Assembly: GCA_022009755.1 (NCBI GenBank)
Contig: CP091722.1
Span: forward strand, 1,124,001-1,188,000
Length of the DNA: 64,000 bases
Origin: Oscillospiraceae bacterium
Lineage (GTDB): Bacteria; Bacillota; Clostridia; Christensenellales; QALW01
Direction: 5' to 3'
Shown: in pieces, positions 27,956 to 36,591 of the stretch
Position numbering within the stretch: the first letter of the stretch is position 1
Layout: each line of letters opens with the position of its first letter
Notes under the pieces: model-generated
Seen by the model: only the letters and a program-made list of their open reading frames with translations
What the model was told of the DNA's origin: nothing
Databases searched by the model: none
Made by a program: the position numbers and the translations under genes

Positions 27956-28456
27956 ATGAATTTTGAAAGTATTTTTACACCGTACAAAGCACGAAAGCTT
28001 ACAGAGGCCGATATTCCGGGCATCCTGAATTTATATTCGGAAAACACGGAATACTTTAAGCATTGTCCTCCGAATCCGAACAGCGAAACGGTAAAAGAAG
28101 ATTTGGCTGCCTTGCCTCCGGCAAAGGAAGCGGCGGATAAATACTTTATCGGCATTTTTGACGGTGATTCTCTTATTGCGGTTCTGGATCTGATTGACCG
28201 ATATCCGGATAACCGAACTGCCTTCATCGGGCTTTTTATGGTGTTGAAAAGCCTCCAGAGAAAAGGTATCGGAACATATATTGCAAAAGCGCTTTCACAG
28301 GCGCTCAAAACAGAAGGTTACATGCGTATCAGGCTGGGATATATTAAAACCAACTTGTCCGCACAGTGCTTTTGGCTAAAACAGGGCTTTCGGCCAACCG
28401 GGGCAGAATCCGTTAGGGAGCATTATACGGTGATTGAAGCAGAAAAAACACTCTGA
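27956..28456 (+). CDS. GNAT-family N-acetyltransferase
   Basis: The 166-residue GNAT has an acetyl-CoA loop LQRKGIGTYIAKALSQAL and the late motif AQCFWLKQGFRPTG. It resembles general ribosomal-protein or small-molecule acetyltransferases, but nothing shows the substrate. No obvious strong ribosome-binding site. It is convergent with the methyltransferase gene at 28479 (22 nt between stops). Confidence 0.85.
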   Translation: MNFESIFTPYKARKLTEADIPGILNLYSENTEYFKHCPPNPNSETVKEDLAALPPAKEAADKYFIGIFDGDSLIAVLDLIDRYPDNRTAFIGLFMVLKSLQRKGIGTYIAKALSQALKTEGYMRIRLGYIKTNLSAQCFWLKQGFRPTGAESVREHYTVIEAEKTL

Positions 28457-28478
28457 ATGTGCGGTGAAACAAACCGTC

Positions 28479-29130
28479 TCACTGTTCCGACGGCACAAAC
28501 CCGCACAATGCCGCAGCTCTATATGTTTTGTTTTTTCTCTGCAATATCGCCAGCGCGCACGGGATACTGCCCCTGCATAAAACATATTCCGCCTTCGGAT
28601 ATCCGGCCTCAAAGAAAAATTGCTTGTATGCATCAAAGGTAAATTTCCTTTTGAAGTCTGCTCCGGCTTTACCGATAGCCCCGGAAACGCCGTTTGTTTT
28701 GCCGTTGTCCTTCTGATTCAGATAAGTCGGAATAATAATCCTTCCTCCCGGTTTACAAACGCGTTCCAGCTCATGCAGCGCCTTATACGGCTCGTCCAAA
28801 AGATGAATGACATTCGCCGCAACCACCGTATCAAAGCATCCGTCCGAATATGCCAGCCCGAGAATGTCCGCCTGTTCAAAACGGACATTTGCATACTTTC
28901 CGTATTCTTTCCGCCCGCTTCAGCATCTTGACGGAAAAATCAGTGGCTGTCAATCTTTTGCAGCGCGGCGCAATCACACCCGTCAAAAGCCCCGTACCGC
29001 ATGCACACTCAAGCACATCGTCAATGGGCGAAATAAGCCTCTCCACCGCCGTGCACATTGCTTTATTTGCTTTTCTGTTTATAATATTTGCAAAAACATC
29101 ATATATCCACGCAACATCATCCCAAAACAT
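28479..29130 (-). CDS. Class I SAM-dependent methyltransferase (one frame break)
   Basis: Two frames join into a protein of 216 residues if one G is removed near 28911. SAM-binding motif I is VLECACGTGLLTGVIAP, followed by TATDFSVKML. Motif post-III is in VVAANVIHLLDEPYKALHELERVCKPGG. The fold is that of UbiE/Methyltransf-11 enzymes; substrate unknown. I prefer the ATG at 29130 (seven bases after GGAGGG) over the TTG one codon earlier. The shift is probably a sequence error. Confidence 0.83.
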
Positions 29131-29295
29131 CAATCGCCCTCCGCATTACTTTTTCAGCAGTGTCAGTGTTAACTTGCACATTTTATATTTCACGCATTTT
29201 CAGGCTTCGGATGCCAGACAAAGCCTTTTTTCATCCTATGTTAAAGCATATCGGCCGAAAACCGATACTTTCATTACCGATCCGGGAATAAATAA

Positions 29296-29997
29296 TTATC
29301 TGTTTCTCCTATACCCCGCCCCGTCACGGTATTCGGGATGCTCCTTTATATACGGGTCGCGGTCGCCGCAGATAGTATAATCGCATTTGCAGCCGTCAAC
29401 GCAGGTGGATGTGCGGATGAGCCTTGCGCGGATAAGCTCCATGGACGCATAATCCACATTGCACAGCGCCGGCATAACCTCCTCCAGCCCGTGCTTTTTT
29501 GCAAATTCCGCCGCAGGACATGCCGTAAATTCGTAATATATCGGCTTATTCTTATCATACGGCGCAACCTTCATTTCGTAATCGTGCCACTTATCGCAGC
29601 CCGCTTTTGCCCGTGTAAACGCTTTGTACATCAGCTTTTTCCAAAAGGGCTTGTTGCAGTTTACAAATTTCAATCTGCGAAACGCCGGCAATATCAGACT
29701 CTCTTCAATTTCCTCAATTTCTTTTAAGGAAACCGCATCCCTGCACACGGCATAATAGCTCATAATGGCTATGCAGTCGTATGTACCTCCCGCACCATTG
29801 TGAAAATTCTTTTTGCCGCCAAGGTCAGTACGCCAATCGGAAAGAAATTCGGCATATTTCCGCCGTACCTGCTCCCATACCTTCTCCGTTTTTTCGGCGG
29901 GATAATGCAGCGCTATTCTCTTTTGAATTTCTTTTTTGCACGGTTTTGAGTACAGCACATGACAGGTGCGGTCAATATGCAGTTCGTTATCGTTCAT
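29296..29997 (-). CDS. L-2-amino-thiazoline-4-carboxylic-acid-hydrolase-like protein
   Basis: The 233-residue protein matches the family named for L-2-amino-thiazoline-4-carboxylate hydrolase: conserved Cys/His-rich C-terminal block with TACPAAEFAKKHGLEE, ALCNVDYASME, and TSTCVDGCKCDYTICGD. Three to five Cys in that block may bind metal or form the active site. The reaction of most members is unknown, and the name comes from a few characterised relatives. ATG with GGAG nine bases upstream. A promoter and dyad lie about 270 nt upstream. Confidence 0.78.
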   Translation of the reverse strand: MNDNELHIDRTCHVLYSKPCKKEIQKRIALHYPAEKTEKVWEQVRRKYAEFLSDWRTDLGGKKNFHNGAGGTYDCIAIMSYYAVCRDAVSLKEIEEIEESLILPAFRRLKFVNCNKPFWKKLMYKAFTRAKAGCDKWHDYEMKVAPYDKNKPIYYEFTACPAAEFAKKHGLEEVMPALCNVDYASMELIRARLIRTSTCVDGCKCDYTICGDRDPYIKEHPEYRDGAGYRRNR

Positions 29998-30429
29998 AAG
30001 ACAAGTCTCCTTTTTGCAAATAATGCGTTTAAGCCGGCTCCGCCCGCAGCTTGCTTGAGTACAGTCTGTGCAATGCCATCCCTGCAGTGGTTAGAATATG
30101 CTAACCGCATGACTTTTGAAAAGCTGCCAACGGCAGCTTCCGCCCCGATATTTACGGGAACCCCCTGCGAAATACGGCCACATACCGTTTTCCGATACCC
30201 CTCATTTTGTAAGTTGTAAAGCCGGTTAATGCCTATTATAAAATATGACCGTAATCGTTTGCGCAGTCATATTATAGCATGTCAAACTCCCATTAGCAAT
30301 AAAAAAACTGCGTCTTTTACCTGCCGATATTTCAATAGCCCACCGTGCACGGCATGTGCCGCGCCGCCGTGTATGCCTCGTGTATTTATTCTTAAACTCT
30401 GCATATCCGAAACTCCGCCCCGGCACGCA
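29998..30429. other. Noncoding spacer
   Basis: No gene is supported. It holds a minus-strand promoter and dyad (30242-30299). Frames crossing it lack ribosome-binding sites and family matches. Confidence 0.5.
30242..30299 (-). promoter_or_regulatory. Promoter with overlapping dyad
   Basis: TTGCTA (30294-30299), 17 nt, TATAAT (30271-30276). An inverted repeat AATATGAC (30242-30249) / GTCATATT (30266-30273) overlaps the -10 and likely start site, a repressor-like position. Confidence 0.6.
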
Positions 30430-30966
30430 TCATTGCCCTTCATCGGTTTTTTTACATTGTTCCGCTCCGCAGCGGCAGATAACCGACATAACAATAAACA
30501 TAATGCCAAGCGCAACCGAGCCGGAGCTGCCGAAATCAATCGTCCCCTGCACTGCCTGCCTCGATGCTGCGTAAATTATGCTCACAATTATCTGTATCCC
30601 GATAGGAATACAAACAGCCAGTATTCCCAGGCGCATCATTTCTCCTGCGCCGCCCGATGTAAACGGGGTGCCGTCGGAAAGCTCCCGCCTGAAATAATGC
30701 TCTGCAAATTTTGCAAGCACCGCTTCCCCGGCGCAAAAAATCATGCCTGCCGCCATAGCCGCATACACGCCCTTCTCACTGATGTTCTCTGCCTGCAAAA
30801 TGCCTTTAAGCGTTATACCGCCTAGCTTCAGCGTCTGAACGCCCAGCGCCATGCTTAAAATGCCCGCAATACAGCCGCAAAAGCCGATAATGCAGAAAAT
30901 AAATACTATTTTGCTTAAGACTTTGCCCGTCTTTGAAAGCACCTGAACGGTTTTAAGTGTGTTCAT
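30430..30966 (-). CDS. Four-helix membrane protein, DUF2975-like
   Basis: The 178-residue protein has four predicted membrane segments and, between helices 2 and 3, YFRRELSDGTPFTSGGAGEM, which resembles the signature of DUF2975 membrane proteins. Function unknown. The C-terminus ends CRCGAEQCKK, mildly Cys-rich. ATG with a GGAGGAAAAATT stretch. It lies at the end of a run of minus-strand genes starting with the TetR at 32803. Confidence 0.65.
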   Translation of the reverse strand: MNTLKTVQVLSKTGKVLSKIVFIFCIIGFCGCIAGILSMALGVQTLKLGGITLKGILQAENISEKGVYAAMAAGMIFCAGEAVLAKFAEHYFRRELSDGTPFTSGGAGEMMRLGILAVCIPIGIQIIVSIIYAASRQAVQGTIDFGSSGSVALGIMFIVMSVICRCGAEQCKKTDEGQ

Positions 30967-31014
30967 TTTAATTTTTCCTCCGTTTTATCCTGTGCCGCAC
31001 AAGGCGTCAAACGC

Positions 31015-31620
31015 TTATTTATGCTCCCGTGATGTGATCCAGCTGTCCAGAAACTGCAGCTGATGTTTTGTATGAAACCAATGCTCGCCATCGGGCATAA
31101 CCGTCAGCTCCGCACCCGTGCGCTCTGCAAAGGCCGTCACGGTTTCCGGCGATGTAAGGCTGTCCCGCCCGCCGTACAAAATACAGGTGGGCACGCCCCA
31201 ATGCAGCGGATGCTCCCGCACATAGCAAAGATAGTTCCACGACAGCGTTTCGCCAAACTCAGTGGGAATTTCCGATTTTTCCGCAAGCTCCTGCTCTGTC
31301 ACGCCCGCCCACGCCATCATTTTGCATATCAGCTTTTCCATATCAACAATCGGCGAGATAAAATATGCCCTGTCAATAAGCGTTTCAGCCGATGCACACA
31401 TGGAAAAATATGCCCCTATGCTGTTTGCCACAAGCACAAGACTGCCGCAGCGCTCGCGCTGCCCGGCAAAAAACCGCAAAAATTCCTCCTTTGCCTCCCA
31501 CGGTGTCTGCGCCCGGTAATCAAACCCCACAACCTCCGCATCGGTAAACAGCGTCCCGTAATGCTCCGCCTCCTGCGCAGAGCCGCCTTTGCCGTGAACA
31601 TATATAACAATATTTTTCAT
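31015..31620 (-). CDS. Alpha/beta hydrolase
   Basis: The 201-residue protein has the oxyanion region YVHGKGGSAQEAEHY, the nucleophile elbow ANSIGAY (Ser at about residue 67; the first Gly of GxSxG is replaced by Ala), the acid in YGGRDSL and the catalytic His in DGEHWFHT. The small size suggests a carboxylesterase/thioesterase. Substrate unknown. It lies 19 nt after the GNAT at 31640 and is probably co-transcribed with it. Confidence 0.83.
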   Translation of the reverse strand: MKNIVIYVHGKGGSAQEAEHYGTLFTDAEVVGFDYRAQTPWEAKEEFLRFFAGQRERCGSLVLVANSIGAYFSMCASAETLIDRAYFISPIVDMEKLICKMMAWAGVTEQELAEKSEIPTEFGETLSWNYLCYVREHPLHWGVPTCILYGGRDSLTSPETVTAFAERTGAELTVMPDGEHWFHTKHQLQFLDSWITSREHK

Positions 31621-31639
31621 AATTATTTCTTTGCACCCT

Positions 31640-32170
31640 TCATGCCCGTATCAGCTTTTTCCCCATTTCCAGCCTTACCTCGCAGCGTTCCGGGTCCGTA
31701 TCGGTATAGGCATAAAGGTCAAAGCCTATAATCTCAAAGCCGCACTTTTTATAAAATGCAATCGCCCTTTCATTGCAGGACTGCGTTTCCAGCACCGCCA
31801 TCCTCGCTCCCGCAGCTTCCGCTTCTTGAATTATTGCCTCCATAAGCGCCCTGCCTATCCCTTTGCCGCGGTTTTTTCCGTCAAACACACAAATATTGCT
31901 GATCCTGAAACGGTTGTTCCAGCTTTCGATGGATCCCTCGGCAAAGCCTGTCAGCTTTCCGTCCTCAAACGCACCGAATGCCGCCGGAGCCTCCAGCCAC
32001 TCTCCGAAAAACACATCGTCAAAAGCTTTTTTCTCCGGCGCCGCAAAGGGTACATATTTTATCAAAAATCCGCTGTCAACGGAGCGAATGTCATAATACC
32101 CGCCCGTTGTATAGCTTGCTGTAAACCTTTTTCCCTCATAGTCTTCCTTTTTCAGGCGAATTATTTTCAT
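31640..32170 (-). CDS. GNAT-family N-acetyltransferase
   Basis: The 176-residue protein has the acetyl-CoA loop NRGKGIGRALMEAIIQEA and the late NERAIAFYKKCGFEIIG, hallmarks of GNAT. The N-terminal part (TASYTTGGYYDI) is reminiscent of streptothricin-type acetyltransferases, but I would not assign resistance from this. It lies 2 nt downstream of the TetR stop at 32173, suggesting control by that regulator. Confidence 0.86.
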   Translation of the reverse strand: MKIIRLKKEDYEGKRFTASYTTGGYYDIRSVDSGFLIKYVPFAAPEKKAFDDVFFGEWLEAPAAFGAFEDGKLTGFAEGSIESWNNRFRISNICVFDGKNRGKGIGRALMEAIIQEAEAAGARMAVLETQSCNERAIAFYKKCGFEIIGFDLYAYTDTDPERCEVRLEMGKKLIRA

Positions 32171-32172
32171 AT

Positions 32173-32803
32173 TCAGTTTCTCTCCCCTTGCCCGACCGTC
32201 AGCCCCCGGAATATCTCCTCCCGGTCAAATGTCCCTTCTGCAAAGCCCGGTATCTCCTTTATCGCCTTGCATATGCTTACGCTTAGCCCCGTAAATATTT
32301 CGCCGATCTCGCGGTCGGAATACGGGCAGTCGCCGGTAACTATCAGCGTGCACAGGCTGTGCGCCGCAAGCCACATATCCCGAAAATAGATATCCGCTTC
32401 CTCTGCGGTTATGCCGTAAATGTCCCTGAGCGCCGGGCGGACAAGCTCCTGCATATGCCGCATTGCCTTCATTGCACCGTATTCCCCGCTTCGGCTCAAA
32501 AACAAAAGCCGATAAAGCTCCGGCTCCTCCCGTGCAAACCGTATATACTGCATGCCCGCTCCGAAAAAAGGGATTCTCTCCTTCAGTCCCGCCTCGATAT
32601 AACCGTCATAAACCGCAGCGGCCCGCTCATATACCTCCGTCCTCACCCTTTCCATGGTTTCAAAGCAGGTAAACACCGGCCTTGTCGAGGTTCCCAGCAC
32701 CTCCGCAATGCTCTGGGCCGTAAGTGCGCCGTATCCCTTTTGCCGCACCACCTGCACGGCGGCCTCCGTCATTTCTTCTTTAGTAAACTTGTTTCGGCGC
32801 CAT
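32173..32803 (-). CDS. TetR-family regulator (one frame break near the start)
   Basis: With one A removed at 32792-32794, the gene starts at the ATG at 32803 (seven bases after AAGGAG) and reads MAPNKFTKEEM into the visible frame, giving 209 residues. The helix-turn-helix is VVRQKGYGALTAQSIAEVLG followed by TSTRPVFTCF. The C-terminal half is like the TetR_C domain that senses small ligands. It has a perfect promoter with palindromic sequence between it and the ATG. GNAT and hydrolase genes follow in the same direction. Confidence 0.84.
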
Positions 32804-32816
32804 TATATACTCCTTC

Positions 32817-32882
32817 GCAATATGCACTATGCAATGTGCATCACTTAATGCATATTATATCAACACTCCGCCCTTATGTCAA
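32817..32882 (-). promoter_or_regulatory. Promoter and likely operator of the TetR gene at 32173
   Basis: Perfect TTGACA (32877-32882), 17 nt, TATAAT (32854-32859). Downstream, to 32817, TGCA and GCAC/GTGC palindromes overlap (ATATGCA...TGCATAT arms), a likely autoregulatory site. Confidence 0.8.
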
Positions 32883-32942
32883 TATGCCTCTGCACCGTTT
32901 TTTGCACTCCGCCGCCTGAAAGCGCTCATTTTTCGGACAGGG

Positions 32943-32971
32943 TTGACAAAAGCAACCCCGAAAAGTATAAT
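32943..32971 (+). promoter_or_regulatory. Promoter of the CsoR-type gene
   Basis: TTGACA (32943-32948), 17 nt, TATAAT (32966-32971), consensus match on the plus strand. Confidence 0.85.
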
Positions 32972-33006
32972 AAACATATATCCCTTGCAGTACGGAGGCT
33001 TTGATT

Positions 33007-33237
33007 ATGAAACAATGTATGGATGCAGAAAACCTGCACCGCAGACTTAAAAAAATCATCGGTCAGGTGCAGGCCATCGACCGAATGGTGGACGAGGATG
33101 TCCCCTGCGAGGATGTTCTGGCACAAATAAATGCCGCAAAATCCGCACTTAACGGGTGCGGTAAGGTCGTGCTTGAAGGGCACATCAAGCACTGTGTCCG
33201 CGACGGCATCGAACACGGCGATGCAGAAAAACAATAG
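33007..33237 (+). CDS. CsoR/FrmR-family metal-sensing repressor
   Basis: The 76-residue all-helical protein has the exact C-H-C copper-sensing spacing of CsoR: Cys34, His59, Cys63 (25 and 4 residues apart, as in the founding CsoR). The ATG at 33007 has GGAGG eight bases upstream; a TTG six bases earlier is too close to it. Two operator-like sequences lie in the promoter of the P1B-ATPase gene just downstream, which fits copper-responsive derepression of that exporter. Confidence 0.9.
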   Translation: MKQCMDAENLHRRLKKIIGQVQAIDRMVDEDVPCEDVLAQINAAKSALNGCGKVVLEGHIKHCVRDGIEHGDAEKQ

Positions 33238-33306
33238 AAAGCTTCACCAAAGCCGTAGAGCGTTTCTCCAATATGCAATAGCCTGCCCGTGCGGCAGCTT
33301 TCCCGA

Positions 33307-33334
33307 AAGCCGATTTTTTGAATCGGCTTTTTCT
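33307..33334 (+). terminator. Terminator between the CsoR-type and ATPase genes
   Basis: AAGCCGATT, TTTTG loop, AATCGGCTT, then TTTC: 9-bp perfect stem after the repressor gene. Confidence 0.85.
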
Positions 33335-33343
33335 TTTATCCCC

Positions 33344-33394
33344 TTTACAACCTATACCCCCATATGTATAATATACGCATACCCCATATGGTAT
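33344..33394 (+). promoter_or_regulatory. P1B-ATPase promoter with two CsoR-like operators
   Basis: TTTACA (33344-33349), 17 nt, TATAAT (33367-33372). ATACCCCCATATGTAT (33354-33369) fills the spacer and ATACCCCATATGGTAT (33379-33394) lies just downstream; both match the ATACC-GGTAT type of CsoR site known in Bacillota. Confidence 0.75.
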
Positions 33395-33411
33395 AGAGAG
33401 GAGATTTATCT

Positions 33412-34983
33412 ATGAAACGAGTTATGGAGAAGCTGGAACATCTCCTGAAGCTCGGAGGCATCAGAAAGGATATCGTGCTGCTTGTTGTTTCCGGCATCGC
33501 GGTTGTCTGCAGCCTTTTGAAATTTCAGCCGTTTCCCTTTGATACGGCATGGATAGCCATTGTGCTGTGCGGCCTGCCCATCGTTTTGGAGGCGGTGATC
33601 GGGCTTGTCACCGCCTTTGATATTAAAGCGGATGTACTGGTTTCTTTAGCGCTGATTGCCTCTGTTTGTATCGGCGAAACCTTCGCCTCCGGCGAAGTGG
33701 CCTTCATTATGCAGCTTGGCGCATTGCTGGAGGAGCTCACCGTAGCCAAAGCCAGAGCCGGCATTGAAAAGCTGGTGCATCTGACGCCGCAAACTGCAAA
33801 GGTGAAGCGCAACGGAACAGAGGAAATCATCCCCGCCGAGCAGGTCCGGGTCGGCGACCGCATCCGTGTGCTTCCCGGTGAAAGCGTTCCCGTGGACGGC
33901 ATTATTCTTTCCGGTCAGACCTCCGTCAATCAGGCCGTCATGACCGGCGAATCCCTCCTCGTGGACAAAACTGCGGGCGATACGGTGTCCAGCGGCACCG
34001 TCAACCAATTCGGCGTCTTCGAGATGGAAGCGACAAAAGTCGGACAAGACAGCTCCATTCAGCGAATGATCCGCCTTGTACAGTCGGCGGATGCCGGCAA
34101 AGCAAAGATCGTCGGTCTTGCCGACCGCTGGGCAACATGGATAGTGGTAACGGCATTCTCCGCCGCGGCGCTTACATGGCTTATCACGGGGCAGATCATC
34201 CGTGCCGTCACGATTCTTGTTGTATTTTGCCCCTGCGCATTGGTGCTGGCAACTCCCACAGCCATTATGGCCGCCATCGGCAACGCCACAAGGCACGGCT
34301 TTCTCGTTCGCGAGGGCGACGCGCCGGAACGGCTGTCCAAAGCAAAGGTAATTGCCTTTGATAAAACCGGCACCCTGACCTACGGCACTCCGGAGGTAGT
34401 TGCGGCAAAAAGCGTTTCCGAACGCTTTGATAAAAGCGAAATATACCGTTTGACCGCTTCCGCCGAACAGTTTTCCGAGCATCCGCTGGGGAAGGCCATA
34501 GTAAGCTGCTATAAAAAAACCGGAGAAGCATTATCGGAAGCCGGCAATTTTCAAATGATTCCGGGGCGCGGCGTGTGCGCTGTTGTTGAAGGCAAAACCG
34601 TTCTTGCGGGCAACCCGGAGCTGCTGCACGAGCACGGCGTCGCTCTCGGCTCAGTGCCTTCGGCCCAAGCGCACATTCAGCAGGGCTGCACGGTTACCTA
34701 TGTGGCGGCAGACGGCGTGTTTGTCGGCTTCCTTGCTCTGTCCGATACGCTGCGCAAAGAAAGTGCAGACACCATAGCGGCTTTATCCTCTTTGGGCGTA
34801 CAGCCCGTGCTTCTTACCGGCGACCACGAAGCCGCTGCCAAAGCCATTGCGGGCAAGCTGCACATCAGCGAGGTTCGGGCAAACTGCCTGCCGGAGGATA
34901 ACCTCAATACCGTTTATGTACTCAATCATCGTGCTGCTCATCTCGGTTGTTGCCTTCACGGCGCCTGCATAATTCTTGCATAG
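33412..34983 (+). pseudogene. P1B-type metal-exporting ATPase, C-terminally truncated
   Basis: It has no N-terminal metal-binding domain; then the TGES actuator motif, the CPC membrane motif (FCPCALVLATPTA), the DKTGTLTYG phosphorylation site and the SEHPLGKAI HP motif, as in heavy-metal P1B pumps, up to residue about 495 (LPEDN). The last 25 residues are unrelated: the frame runs into antisense sequence of an ABC exporter gene. The hinge motif GDGxND and the last two helices, which complete the pump, are missing. Copper export is suggested by the CsoR-type regulator upstream. The truncation is either a real deletion or an assembly join. Confidence 0.8.
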
Positions 34984-35531
34984 CCACCCATGACCGTCAT
35001 CATAAACACAAATGCAATCGGAAACACCGCAAGGGAAAGCAGCGCCAAACGCCAATCCAGAACAAACAGATAAATAACCGTAAGCAGCGGCGTAACGATG
35101 TTTGCCGTCATCTCGGGAAACAAATGCGCAAGGGTCGTTTCCATGCTGTCCACCTGATCCACGATTATCTCCTTCAGCTTGCCGCTTGATGTGTCCATCA
35201 CCGTTCCCAGCGGCAAGCGCGGCAGCTTTGCAAGCAGCTTTTCACGAATTGTTTTAAGAATGCTGAAGGTTGCCCTGTGGGATATCCCCAGCGCGCCGTT
35301 ATACAGCACCGTGCGCAGAAGAAAACCGCCAAGCGCCGTCAGAAGCCACGGCAGATAAGCCAAAAACACCTTCTCCCCCGCAAGCAGCAGCACAATGATT
35401 TTTGCCGCCGCAAAATACGGTGCCATACCGCAGGCAACTCCCAGCACCGCAAGAATCACCGCCGTAATCAGCTTGCCGTGCTCTTTTTCTCCCATTTCCC
35501 ATATCCGTCCTACCGGGCTCTTCTCCTTCAT
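34900..35531 (-). pseudogene. ABC exporter membrane-domain fragment
   Basis: The N-terminal part of a type IV ABC exporter: membrane helices with LITAVILAVLGVACGM, LTALGGFLLRTVLY and the coupling-helix stretch KLPRLPLGTVMDTSSGKLKEIIVDQVDSMET. Near 34976 a one-base shift occurs, after which the protein continues (NYAGAVKATTEMSSTMIEYINGIEV) to about 34900, where it meets the tail of the metal ATPase. The whole nucleotide-binding domain is absent. AAAGGAGG precedes the ATG. It is downstream of a TetR gene on the same strand and has a possible operator at 35549-35566. Confidence 0.78.
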
Positions 35532-35548
35532 CTATCATAACCTCCTTT

Positions 35549-35566
35549 AGTTAGCCATATCTAACT
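35549..35566. promoter_or_regulatory. Palindrome before the ABC exporter gene
   Basis: AGTTAG, CCATAT, CTAACT, a perfect dyad beside the ribosome-binding site of the ABC gene. It shares TTAGTTAG with the TetR operator at 24682-24699. Confidence 0.55.
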
Positions 35567-35610
35567 GCAAAGCCTTTATAAAGGCCGCCGCACCGGCAGC
35601 CTGTTCGCCT

Positions 35611-36237
35611 CTATTGCAAGCCCTTGCCGAAAATTTCAATAAATCCGCAGCGGTGATACCGGCTCAGCAGCTCGATATATTCCGTTGCTTCCTCGCGGCT
35701 CATGCCATGGCGGATTATCTCAAATATACTCTCAAAGCGCGATGTCGTTACAATATGCAGCAGCTTCTGCGTCACCGCGTCGCCGAATTTGTCGGAGTAC
35801 CCCACCGCCTCCATGAATTTGTATGTGTATTCCACCTCAATGCGCACCAGCTCATCTACAAAATTATGAAAACGCGTTCCGTAGGATGCGTCAAGCAGCA
35901 GCCGAAATTCCTCCAAATGCTCATACATATAGTCTATCAGCTCCGATGTGCCGCCGTCGGCGTATTTGGGCATCCATTCCGCCTGCTCCTCCGGCGTCAT
36001 AAGGTGAAATCTTTCCTGTATACGGATAAAGCGTTCCGTCATTTCGTTCAGCACCGGCTCCACAATGGCGGAAAACAGCCCCTCCTTGTCGCCGAAGCGC
36101 ACATAGATGGAGTTTGTGCTGGTATCCGCCTCGGCCGCTATCGTGCGCAGGGAGGCATCTACATAGCCCTTGTCAAGAAACTCCCGCTTCGCCGCGTCAA
36201 CAATCCGCTCCGCCACGCCCTCTATCTGCCTTGCCAT
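35611..36237 (-). CDS. TetR-family regulator of the ABC exporter
   Basis: The 208-residue TetR protein has the DNA-binding head RIVDAAKREFLDKGYVDASL and IAAEADTSTNSIYVRFGDKEGLF. The ligand domain (TetR_C type) ends in a long helix with a YHRCGFIEIF stretch. It is followed 79 nt later by the truncated ABC exporter on the same strand and so most likely regulates it and itself, via the TAACACTGTTA site in its promoter. Ligand unknown. Confidence 0.88.
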   Translation of the reverse strand: MARQIEGVAERIVDAAKREFLDKGYVDASLRTIAAEADTSTNSIYVRFGDKEGLFSAIVEPVLNEMTERFIRIQERFHLMTPEEQAEWMPKYADGGTSELIDYMYEHLEEFRLLLDASYGTRFHNFVDELVRIEVEYTYKFMEAVGYSDKFGDAVTQKLLHIVTTSRFESIFEIIRHGMSREEATEYIELLSRYHRCGFIEIFGKGLQ

Positions 36238-36266
36238 TTCTCCACCTCATGCATAACACCGTTTCA

Positions 36267-36307
36267 TAACACTGTTACATTATATATCTCCCTTTGAATT
36301 ATGTCAA
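36267..36307 (-). promoter_or_regulatory. Promoter and operator of the TetR gene at 35611
   Basis: Perfect TTGACA (36302-36307), 17 nt, TATAAT (36279-36284). An 11-bp palindrome TAACACTGTTA (36267-36277) sits just downstream of the -10. Confidence 0.85.
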
Positions 36308-36546
36308 CTGCAAATTGAAAATTTGTATCTCATTTAAGGCTTTGCTTTTCCCGCCGCTTCCCCGTGCACCGGCATTTGTATATATCTTAAAGCCCGTATC
36401 CTTTTTACTTCCTTTACCGATGTCCCGGCTGTATGCCCCTTCTGCAATTGCCCTTATTCTGCCGTTTGCGGGGCCGAATTTATTTCAGCGCAGCAAAGCC
36501 ATCCCACCGCTTTCCTTTCCCCCGCTTGCGATATGCTTGAATATAC
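36308..36546. other. Noncoding spacer
   Basis: Nothing recognised between the TetR promoter and the tuf terminator; frames here have no ribosome-binding site. Confidence 0.5.
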
Positions 36547-36576
36547 AAAAAGCGGCCCGCTGCTGCGGACCGCTTC
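36547..36576 (-). terminator. Terminator of tuf
   Basis: Minus strand AAGCGGTCCGC, AGC loop, GCGGGCCGCTT, TTTG: an 11-bp stem with one G-T pair, 16 nt past the tuf stop. Confidence 0.88.
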
Positions 36577-36591
36577 ATTGATCATTCTATA

